In this document: piece by piece, positions 1 through 5,919 of the stretch | Numbering within the stretch: the first letter of the stretch is position 1 | Layout: each line of letters opens with the position of its first letter | NCBI GenBank assembly: GCA_023443515.1 | Contig: JAEZUC010000172.1 | Coordinates: 1-6,700 of the forward strand | Length of the DNA stretch: 6,700 nt | DNA from: Bacillota bacterium | Lineage (GTDB): Bacteria; Bacillota; Clostridia; Acetivibrionales; DSM-1351 | Direction: 5' to 3' | Position numbers and translations under genes: made by a program | Notes under the pieces: model-generated | Told to the model about the DNA's origin: nothing | Database searches by the model: none | The model's input: the letters and a program-made list of their open reading frames with translations, nothing else

Positions 1-170
1 TTATTTCCTTTTATTCTATAAATTGTTGCACATGCACCGCAAAACCCATGACGACATCCGCAGCCTCTTACAAGTCTATAGCCTGCATATTCCATAGCTG
101 TCATAATGGTGAGGTCTGCTGGCACTGTGTACTTTTTCCCATATAAAAATACGTTGACCATTTCCTGCAT
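1..170 (-). CDS. [2Fe-2S] ferredoxin-domain protein, 5' part only (runs off the left edge)
   Basis: Reading down from an ATG at 168-170, the frame stays open for 56 codons to the window edge, so only the N-terminus is seen. It starts MQEMVNVFLYGKKYTVPADL, a beta-grasp-like opening, and reaches a cysteine group at residues 37-47: C37, C39, C44 and C47. C39-x4-C44-x2-C47 is the usual loop of plant-type [2Fe-2S] ferredoxin domains; the fourth ligand would lie beyond the edge. C37 is an extra cysteine two residues before the loop. The start is well supported by AGGAGG nine bases upstream. The gene follows flxA after 67 nt with no visible terminator, so it is probably the next gene of the same operon and may pass electrons to or from the Hdr-Flx complex (inference). 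It could be a small ferredoxin, or the N-terminus of a longer protein such as an SdhB/TfrB-like subunit; the visible part cannot decide. Confidence 0.82.
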   Translation of the reverse strand, partial: MQEMVNVFLYGKKYTVPADLTIMTAMEYAGYRLVRGCGCRHGFCGACATIYRIKGN

Positions 171-179
171 CTTCTTTTT

Positions 180-185
180 CCTCCT
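180..185 (-). promoter_or_regulatory. Ribosome binding site of the [2Fe-2S] protein gene
   Basis: A perfect AGGAGG on the minus strand sits nine bases before the ATG at 168-170. It is the main evidence that the open frame running off the left edge is a real gene. Confidence 0.8.
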
Positions 186-237
186 AATATATATTCATTG
201 GAACTTTTTAAATTGCTCCATAACACATTGCACTAAT

Positions 238-1086
238 TTAATATTCCGGTGGCAGCTCATCAATTTCGTCGCATCTAAATACCGGCCCATCTTTGCATAC
301 ATATTTTGATCCGATATTACATCGCCCGCATTTCCCCACACCACATTTCATTCTTAGTTCCAAGGTTGTATATACCTGTGTTTTATTGAAGCCCATTTCT
401 TCCAGAGCAGCTAAAACAAATTTAATCATAATTGGTGGTCCGCAAACCAAAACAGTTTTATCTGTAGTTAGTTCCAGTTCTTTCAGATAGCTGGGTACAA
501 ATCCGACATGACCATTCCACCCCTCTTGCTCTCTATCTATAGTTAAGTGAACATTTACACCTTCTGTTTTGCACCAAACCTCTTGTATCTCTTTTAATTG
601 AACCAGGTCATCTGCTGAACGTGATCCATATAAAATGTCAACACTTCCATAATTCTTTCTATTATCTATTACATAATTAATGACTGATCTAAGAGGTGCG
701 AGACCTATTCCACCTGCGATGAAAAGAAGATTTTCTCCTTTTAATGCAGTTTCAACAGGAAATGCATTTCCATAGGGTCCGCGAACTGTTACTTCCTCTC
801 CAACTTCCATATCATGGAGATAATCTGTTAATGTTCCGCAGCGTTTAACGCTAAATTCCTGAAACTCTTTATTAGTCGGTGAAGAAGTAATGGAAAACAT
901 AGCCTCCCCCACGCCTGGAACAGAAACCATAGCACACTGCCCGGGTAAATGCTCAAATAACTTTTTACCTTCTCTATTCACAACTCGGAAGGTCTTAACA
1001 TCTGGAGTTTCAGTTCGAATATCAGTAACTACACCAATTAGTGGAATCAACGAATCTGGTTTGTGATTTCCTCCGCAATTACACAT
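238..1086 (-). CDS. flxA: FlxA-type FAD/NAD(P)H oxidoreductase with C-terminal [2Fe-2S] site (PyrK/AsrB family)
   Basis: This 282-residue protein is the likely NAD(P)H-oxidising entry point of the complex. It has the ferredoxin-NADP reductase fold order. An N-terminal FAD-binding barrel carries FSITSS at 64-69, in the place of the family RxYS flavin motif. The nucleotide-binding half shows AGGIGLAPLRS at 124-134 and CGPPIM at 215-220. The C-terminal cysteines C248, C253, C256 and C264 (C-x4-C-x2-C-x7-C) match the [2Fe-2S] site of dihydroorotate dehydrogenase subunit PyrK and anaerobic sulfite reductase AsrB. The extreme N-terminus is MCNCGG, an extra cysteine pair before the barrel. Its ATG overlaps the stop of the preceding gene by one base (TAATG), with GGAGGTGA at 1093-1100, six bases from the ATG, so translation is probably coupled. 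PyrK or AsrB itself is unlikely because no pyrD or asrC is adjacent and hdr genes are. NADH over NADPH is inferred from the Desulfovibrio complex, not read from the sequence. Confidence 0.9.
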   Translation of the reverse strand: MCNCGGNHKPDSLIPLIGVVTDIRTETPDVKTFRVVNREGKKLFEHLPGQCAMVSVPGVGEAMFSITSSPTNKEFQEFSVKRCGTLTDYLHDMEVGEEVTVRGPYGNAFPVETALKGENLLFIAGGIGLAPLRSVINYVIDNRKNYGSVDILYGSRSADDLVQLKEIQEVWCKTEGVNVHLTIDREQEGWNGHVGFVPSYLKELELTTDKTVLVCGPPIMIKFVLAALEEMGFNKTQVYTTLELRMKCGVGKCGRCNIGSKYVCKDGPVFRCDEIDELPPEY

Positions 1087-2111
1087 TAACTTTCACCTCC
1101 AAAACTTTTAATCACTTTAACAATGTTTTGTGATGCTGGACATTTGCTCACGCAACGTCCACAACCTACACAGGAGTACATACCATCGTTATTTGCAGGA
1201 AAGTATATCAACTTGTGCATAAAGCGTTGACGGAACCTCTGCAACTGGCTGGTACGTGGATTCCCATGAGCCATCATTGTAAAATCAGAGTACATGCACG
1301 AATCCCAGCAGCGGAATCTTTGCACACCATTTCCGGTATTATAATCTTTAATGTCATAGCATTGGCAGGTAGGACATACAAAAGTGCAGGTACCACATCC
1401 CAGACAAGCCTTAAATAACTGTTCCCACTTTGGAGAATTAAACATTTCGTCCAACGCATCCGGAGTGAATTTGCTCATATCCAAATGGCTATATGGTAGT
1501 TTCTCGATAATTCCCTTAATGGTAGCTTGTTCTTTTTCTACTGGTGATGTATCTGATACTTTTTCTAAAAGACTAACAACTTCTTTTGTAAGTGACTCAC
1601 CCTTCTCGGTAAGTGCCTTCCAGTACATTGAATTTTCAACCTGCCATACCACAACATCTCCTGCAGGAGTACTTGCATCTGCACCAAACACATTGCAGAA
1701 ACAGGTCTCCTCTGGTTCATGACATGCCATTGCTACTACTATTCCATGCTCTCTGCGAGCTGCATAATAGGTATCTATTGGCTCACTTAGAAATACCTTA
1801 TCAAGTATTTCTATTGCTTTAATATCGCATGCTTTCACTCCAAAAACTACAAAAGGCTGATTTGTTAACTCAGTTGGAGTTATTACTATCTTTCCGTTTT
1901 CCTTATGGCAGTTATATAGGGTTTCGCTTTGTGGGAAAAAGAAGTCTTTTGGAGATTTAACGGTCTTTAGGGTATCCAAATCCACTTCTGCATCCTGTGA
2001 CCAAAGTCCATAATTTACTTGGTTAGACTTTTTTACTGGCAAATATAAATTCTTAGTATTTGCAATAGCAGTAAATAACGTTTGCAATTGATTTTTCGCT
2101 ATCTTATACAT
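1086..2111 (-). CDS. flxB: AsrA-like two-cluster 4Fe-4S protein, FlxB-type electron carrier
   Basis: A soluble 341-residue iron-sulfur protein, with no signal peptide or membrane segment, expected to carry electrons between FlxA and the HdrA side. The N-terminal 220 residues resemble anaerobic sulfite reductase subunit A and related hydrogenase-associated proteins, with GVKACDIKAI at 91-100 and further cysteines at 130, 137 and 139 that might hold another centre. The C-terminal third has two ferredoxin-type motifs: C236/C239/C242/C246 and C314/C317/C320/C324. The first is followed by C249 and C251 (CPTCQC). The gene starts three bases after the preceding stop, and its AAAGGAGA (2118-2125) lies over the end of that gene. 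It ends inside the flxA start codon. The name FlxB, rather than FlxC, rests on AsrA likeness and adjacency to flxA and is provisional; the product class is firm. Confidence 0.86.
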   Translation of the reverse strand: MYKIAKNQLQTLFTAIANTKNLYLPVKKSNQVNYGLWSQDAEVDLDTLKTVKSPKDFFFPQSETLYNCHKENGKIVITPTELTNQPFVVFGVKACDIKAIEILDKVFLSEPIDTYYAARREHGIVVAMACHEPEETCFCNVFGADASTPAGDVVVWQVENSMYWKALTEKGESLTKEVVSLLEKVSDTSPVEKEQATIKGIIEKLPYSHLDMSKFTPDALDEMFNSPKWEQLFKACLGCGTCTFVCPTCQCYDIKDYNTGNGVQRFRCWDSCMYSDFTMMAHGNPRTSQLQRFRQRFMHKLIYFPANNDGMYSCVGCGRCVSKCPASQNIVKVIKSFGGES

Positions 2112-2114
2112 ACC

Positions 2115-3083
2115 CTATCTCCTTTCTCCAACAATACTTGGTTCTACATCATCAAGTGTAAAGCTTGTCAAGGGCCCTTTGCTTTCCGCATCTTCACCCG
2201 CCTGAAATTCTCCATAAAACTCATTAATATCCTTGATAAACTTTCTGTTCAGTAAGTGCAGTGGTATACCCTGTGGACATACTCTGCTACATTCACCACA
2301 ATCTGTGCAACGACCGGTTACGTGGAATGCACGTATTATGTGAAACATCTTTTCTTCAAAGCTATCAACATTAGACTTCTGTGCAGAATCAAAGTTATTA
2401 CTATCAAACACACATTTTTTACAGCTGCAAGCCGGACATACATTTCTACAAGCATTACATCTAATGCACTTTGACAACTCACCCTGCCAAAATACGAAGC
2501 GCTCTTCTGTGGTCATAGCCTCTAGCTTTTCTACCATATTAAAACGGTTGGTAACAGCTTCGTTTTGACCTGCCACATTCATTTCTATTAATTCATCAAA
2601 TATTTTGTGGTCTTTGCCCTTACAAACAGTACATCTCTCCATAAGTGCATCCTTAATTGCCATAGTCTTCTGACCATAGATTGTCTGCACCTTTAGGTTT
2701 TCACCATCTATTTCAACACTTTCTATACCCTTTATTCCGGCTTTATTTATCTTTTCAACACTATAGTTTCCAGAGCAACCAACGCCAACAATGTAGGCTT
2801 TATCTCTATTAACTCTGTGCTCTTTTATTAATTGATTAAAGCTATATGTGTCACATGGTTTTAAGAACACTAGTGTCTTTCCATCTAGCTTACTGGCTTC
2901 TATCATATATTTACTCAGGTTTGCCCCGCAAAAACCGTTATATGTAAAGAAAGCCAATTCGTCTGCGCTATTAAAATATGCTGGTTCAGGATTGTAAGCC
3001 AAATCGCCCTTCTTCCATCCCAAAACCCTAGCCACATTGCCATTAGTGAGAAGTTCTTTCGCTCGTTCTATCATTCTTTGCAT
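2115..3083 (-). CDS. flxC: Two-cluster 4Fe-4S protein with FrhB/FdhB-like N-terminal half, FlxC-type
   Basis: A soluble 322-residue iron-sulfur protein, the second electron-transfer subunit of the Flx module. The N-terminal half contains PCDTYSF at 76-82 and GVGCSGNYS at 100-108, which resemble conserved stretches of F420-hydrogenase/formate dehydrogenase beta-type proteins; an F420 role is not implied. C151 and C154 form a CxxC between the halves. Ferredoxin motifs follow at C206/C209/C212/C216 and C259/C262/C265/C269, the first trailed by C219, C221 and C224 (CPACSCKKC). The tail after 290 is acidic and probably flexible. The ATG at 3081-3083 overlaps the end of flxD by 13 nt and has a G-only ribosome site (GGGGG, 3091-3095). 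An ATG three codons later would give an ATGA overlap with the flxD stop and is the alternative start, but it lacks a ribosome site. The letter C is provisional. Confidence 0.84.
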   Translation of the reverse strand: MQRMIERAKELLTNGNVARVLGWKKGDLAYNPEPAYFNSADELAFFTYNGFCGANLSKYMIEASKLDGKTLVFLKPCDTYSFNQLIKEHRVNRDKAYIVGVGCSGNYSVEKINKAGIKGIESVEIDGENLKVQTIYGQKTMAIKDALMERCTVCKGKDHKIFDELIEMNVAGQNEAVTNRFNMVEKLEAMTTEERFVFWQGELSKCIRCNACRNVCPACSCKKCVFDSNNFDSAQKSNVDSFEEKMFHIIRAFHVTGRCTDCGECSRVCPQGIPLHLLNRKFIKDINEFYGEFQAGEDAESKGPLTSFTLDDVEPSIVGERR

Positions 3084-3511
3084 CGTAAATCCCCCAATCT
3101 CACATTTTCACCCAATGAATGAATCTTTTCTACAAATTCGTTCATAACTGTGGAGAATTTAACACCTTCTGCTGCTGATACCCACTCAACTCGAGTACGT
3201 CCATTTTCTACTCCCAAATAATCGAGCATTGAGAATAGAAGTGTCATTCTTCTTCTTGTGTAGTAGTTACCAGTACTGTAGTGACAGTCCCCTGGGTGAC
3301 ATCCACATAGAATAACTCCATCTGCCCCTTTTTCAAATGCTCTCATCATGAACATAGGATTCACACGGCAAGAGCAAGGTACTTTTATAATCTTTACATC
3401 AGCAGGGTAAGAAAGTCGGCTTGTTCCTGCAAGGTCTGCACCTGCATAGCTACACCAGTTACAGCAAAATGCAACTATTTTGGGCTTGAATTCTTTATTT
3501 TCTATCTGCAT
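3071..3511 (-). CDS. flxD: MvhD/FlxD-type [2Fe-2S] hydrogenase-associated iron-sulfur protein
   Basis: This 146-residue protein is the adapter that hands electrons to HdrA. MvhD links hydrogenase to HdrA in methanogens, and FlxD does the same for the NADH module. The family signatures are clear: FCCNWCSYAGAD at 15-26, PCSCRV at 45-50, and GCHPGDCHY at 70-78, giving cysteines 16, 17, 20, 46, 48, 69, 71 and 76. The length fits the family (about 140). I chose the ATG at 3509-3511 because GGAGGT lies nine bases upstream and the protein then begins just before the conserved domain. The open frame continues upstream to a TTG at 3610, but that extra stretch lies inside hdrA and has no family features. 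The start overlaps the 3' end of hdrA by 10 nt. C48 stands where many relatives, as I recall them, have glycine (CSGRV or CTGRV). Confidence 0.93.
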   Translation of the reverse strand: MQIENKEFKPKIVAFCCNWCSYAGADLAGTSRLSYPADVKIIKVPCSCRVNPMFMMRAFEKGADGVILCGCHPGDCHYSTGNYYTRRRMTLLFSMLDYLGVENGRTRVEWVSAAEGVKFSTVMNEFVEKIHSLGENVRLGDLRCKE

Positions 3512-5487
3512 ATTGCATCTACCTCCGCAAGAATTTGTCGGTTTGAGAAGCCTTGAAGATCCATTGCTCCAGATGGACATACAACGGTACAAGCTCCACA
3601 CCCCTGACAAAGGGCACTATTTACAAATGCTACTCTCCTTGTTTCTCGCATACCATGATCGTTAACCTCTTTATCCTGATAGGATATAGCCCCATATGGA
3701 CATACGTGTTCACAATTTGAGCAACCATTACAGAAAAGCTCACTAGCTTTTGCTACACATGGATTTGTTAATAACTTATCTTTAGCCAATAGTCCTATTG
3801 CTTTAACAGCAGCCGCTCCGGCCTGTGCTACAGTTTCCGGGATATCCTTTGGTCCTTGACAAACTCCTGACAAAAATACTCCTGCTGTTGGTGACTCAAC
3901 TGGTCTTAACTTTGGATGAGCCTCTGTCAAGAAATTATTGGTATCTATACTGGCAGTAAGCATTGTAGCCAGTCCTCTAACTGAAGGTTCAGGTTCAATG
4001 GCAGTTGCAAGGACTACCATATCAACATTGAGCATAATTCTCTTATTATCTAGCATATCAACAGCTTGTACCAGCAAGTGACCATCTACTTCTGCCACCT
4101 TACCTACCTGACCCTTGATATAATTCACTCCGTATTCCTCTACTGCTCTTCTGTAGAATTCATCAAAATTCTTACCTGGGGTACGTACATCAATGTAAAA
4201 TACATGTACATCAATATCAGGATACTTATCTTTTATAAGCATTGCATGCTTTGCAGTATACATACAGCAAATCTTTGAACAATAGCTCTTTCCTCTACAG
4301 GTTACATCACGAGAACCAACACACTGAATAAAGGCTACAGACTTTGGCTTTTCATGATTCGAAGGACGAACGAATTTACCCTTTGTAGGACCTGCTGCAT
4401 TTGTCAGACGCTCAAATTCTAAAGATGTAATAACGTCTGGACTTTGGTTATATGAATACTCATCAAACTTATCTAAGTTGATGGTATCAAAACCTGTTGC
4501 AACTACTATAGCTCCATAATTTCCTGTAATGATCTCATCTTTTTGATCAAAATCAATGGCTCCTGCCGCACAAACCTTTGCACATACTCCGCATTTACCA
4601 GTCTTGAATTTAGTACACTGTTCCCTATCAATAACCGGTACATTAGGAATTGCCTGTGCGAATGGTGTGTATATAGCACTTCGGTTACTCAAACCTCTGT
4701 TAAATTCGCTCTTTCCTTTTTTAGAAGGGCATTTTTCTATACAAACTCCACATCCGGTACATTTACTCATGTCAACACTGCGTGCTTTCTTACGTATATC
4801 TACAAAGAAATCTCCTACAAAGCCGGCTACCTTCTCTACTTCGCTGTAAGTATATATGTTAATCTTGTCATGGGATGCTGCTTCTACCATCTTTGGTGTC
4901 AGTATACAGGCAGAACAGTCTAGGGTTGGGAAGGTTTTATCCAATTGGGACATTCTCCCACCAATACTTGGAGTTTTCTCAACAATATCTACTTCATATC
5001 CGGCCTCTGCGATATCAATTGCCGTCTGAATACCAGCAATTCCACCACCGATAACTAGCGCTCTTTTTACAACTTTACTTTCGCCTGCCTGAAGTGGCGT
5101 ATTTAAATTTACTTTTGCAATTGCTGCTCTGGCAAGAATAACTGCTTTTTGTGTTGCTTCTTCTCTATCTTTATGAATCCATGAACAATGCTCACGGATA
5201 TTGGCTATTTCAACCAGAAAAGGATTTAAGCCAGCTTTTTCAGCTGCTTTTCTAAATGTATTCTCATGCATACGCGGGGAACACGCACAAACTACTACTC
5301 CCGTCAGCTGCTTTTCTTTGATCGCATCACGTATCTTACTCTGACCCGCTTCTGAACACATGTATTGATATTCTTCGGCATGTACCACACCTTGTTCTTT
5401 TTTAGCCAGCTCCACAACTTTTTCAACATCTACAGTTGCTGCTATATTTGTACCACAATGGCAAACAAATACTCCTATTCTTTGCAA
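3502..5487 (-). CDS. hdrA: Heterodisulfide reductase subunit A, electron-bifurcating FAD/4Fe-4S protein
   Basis: HdrA is the flavin-based bifurcating core: it takes electron pairs from FlxD and sends one to ferredoxin and one to HdrC/HdrB. At 661 residues it is full length. The N-terminal domain has VCHCG at 8-12 and cysteines 44, 67, 69 and 101. The thioredoxin-reductase-like FAD domain starts with GGGIAG at 147-152 and carries DCSAC at 190-194. An inserted ferredoxin domain holds C243/C246/C249/C253 and C291/C299/C302/C306. A further cysteine group lies at 389, 397, 403, 407 and 408. The C-terminal ferredoxin domain has C586/C589/C592/C596 and C627/C630/C633/C637. Methanogen HdrA carries six [4Fe-4S] clusters, and the cysteine supply here fits that. 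The start codon is TTG, directly after an in-frame TAA and five bases after GGAGGTGA. The next in-frame ATG (residue 43) would remove VCHCG. No hydrogenase or HdrB fusion is present. The gene lies 23 nt after hdrC. Confidence 0.96.
   Translation of the reverse strand: MQRIGVFVCHCGTNIAATVDVEKVVELAKKEQGVVHAEEYQYMCSEAGQSKIRDAIKEKQLTGVVVCACSPRMHENTFRKAAEKAGLNPFLVEIANIREHCSWIHKDREEATQKAVILARAAIAKVNLNTPLQAGESKVVKRALVIGGGIAGIQTAIDIAEAGYEVDIVEKTPSIGGRMSQLDKTFPTLDCSACILTPKMVEAASHDKINIYTYSEVEKVAGFVGDFFVDIRKKARSVDMSKCTGCGVCIEKCPSKKGKSEFNRGLSNRSAIYTPFAQAIPNVPVIDREQCTKFKTGKCGVCAKVCAAGAIDFDQKDEIITGNYGAIVVATGFDTINLDKFDEYSYNQSPDVITSLEFERLTNAAGPTKGKFVRPSNHEKPKSVAFIQCVGSRDVTCRGKSYCSKICCMYTAKHAMLIKDKYPDIDVHVFYIDVRTPGKNFDEFYRRAVEEYGVNYIKGQVGKVAEVDGHLLVQAVDMLDNKRIMLNVDMVVLATAIEPEPSVRGLATMLTASIDTNNFLTEAHPKLRPVESPTAGVFLSGVCQGPKDIPETVAQAGAAAVKAIGLLAKDKLLTNPCVAKASELFCNGCSNCEHVCPYGAISYQDKEVNDHGMRETRRVAFVNSALCQGCGACTVVCPSGAMDLQGFSNRQILAEVDAICR
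3521..3526 (-). promoter_or_regulatory. Ribosome binding site that sets the flxD start
   Basis: GGAGGT on the minus strand, inside the last codons of hdrA, lies nine bases before the ATG at 3509-3511. It favours the 146-residue FlxD over a longer reading from the TTG at 3610. Confidence 0.75.
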
Positions 5488-5492
5488 TTAAT

Positions 5493-5500
5493 TCACCTCC
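5493..5500 (-). promoter_or_regulatory. Strong ribosome binding site serving the TTG start of hdrA
   Basis: GGAGGTGA on the minus strand is five bases from the TTG at 5485-5487. An in-frame TAA at 5488-5490 separates the two, so no upstream start is possible. Strong pairing with 16S rRNA may offset the weak TTG codon. Confidence 0.8.
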
Positions 5501-5510
5501 AAACCTTTTT

Positions 5511-5903
5511 TTACTTACTATACTTACGAAACGCACTTGCCAATAACTGCTGTGGAACCTCTTCATCCAAGAGTTCTGGTATCTCATTGGGGAACAGATA
5601 ATTCTGTCCTTTTTGACGAATAACCATTAATCGAACTGCTTCTATCAGCCTTGCCGGCTTTACATCTCTTGGACAACGTTCTACACAAGCAAAACAGGAA
5701 AGACATTTCCAAAGGCTTGTTGCTTCCATTAATTCATTTATTTTGTTGTTTTGTACATATGATACAAACTGATGAGGCCTGATATCCATTTCTTCATAAG
5801 AGGGACATGAGGCAGAGCATTTTCCACACTTCATACATTTTTTTGTATCTACATTGCTGATATCTTTTATCAGTTGTGCTTGTTCCTTATATACTTTCTG
5901 CAC
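5511..5903 (-). CDS. hdrC: Heterodisulfide reductase subunit C, two [4Fe-4S] clusters
   Basis: HdrC is the small ferredoxin-like subunit that relays electrons from HdrA to HdrB. Two cluster motifs are complete: C23/C26/C29/C33, ending in CP, and C67/C70/C73/C77 (CLSCFACVERCP, then RDVKPARLIEAVR), which is typical of HdrC. There is no membrane segment, so this is the soluble type rather than the HdrE/cytochrome-linked one. The start is GTG at 5901-5903, directly preceded by an in-frame TAA; the only nearby internal ATG (residue 24) would cut off the first cluster ligand. At 130 residues it is shorter than the methanogen subunit (about 185), lacking much of the usual C-terminal extension. It begins 14 nt after hdrB and ends 23 nt before hdrA. 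Confidence 0.93.
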   Translation of the reverse strand: MQKVYKEQAQLIKDISNVDTKKCMKCGKCSASCPSYEEMDIRPHQFVSYVQNNKINELMEATSLWKCLSCFACVERCPRDVKPARLIEAVRLMVIRQKGQNYLFPNEIPELLDEEVPQQLLASAFRKYSK

Positions 5904-5910
5904 TTAACAC

Positions 5911-5919
5911 ACCCCCCTT
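5911..5919 (-). promoter_or_regulatory. G-rich ribosome binding site for the GTG start of hdrC
   Basis: AAGGGGGGT on the minus strand overlaps the stop codon of hdrB (5918-5920) and ends seven bases before the GTG at 5901-5903. It departs from the GGAGG seen elsewhere in the operon by having only G in its core. An in-frame TAA at 5904-5906 blocks any longer reading. Confidence 0.55.

Noticed and set aside
171..237. A separate promoter or a terminator in the 67-nt gap after flxA
   Set aside because: There is an A+T-rich stretch (TATATT) but no -35 box at proper spacing, and no stem-loop with a T run. Two tiny ATG frames of under ten codons there have no support.
106..309. Plus-strand open frame crossing the gap between flxA and the [2Fe-2S] gene
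   Set aside because: It runs antisense over both genes, is a low-complexity hydrophobic translation of A+T-rich DNA, and has no ribosome site that I can see.
1384..1722. Plus-strand open frame of 112 residues, and neighbours at 1215-1418 and 1613-1822
   Set aside because: They are antisense to the well-supported AsrA-like gene and show no family features.
238..2111. Anaerobic sulfite reductase AsrAB
   Set aside because: The two proteins resemble AsrB and AsrA, but no siroheme AsrC gene follows and the genes sit in an hdr operon.
3512..3610. Longer flxD reading from a TTG at 3610
   Set aside because: The added 33 residues lie in hdrA coding sequence and lack family likeness, while the ATG at 3509-3511 has a strong ribosome site.
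4543..4923. Plus-strand open frame of 126 residues, with another at 4556-4849
   Set aside because: Both lie wholly opposite the conserved inserted ferredoxin domain of hdrA, have no recognisable motif, and are explained as antisense shadows of a cysteine-rich gene.
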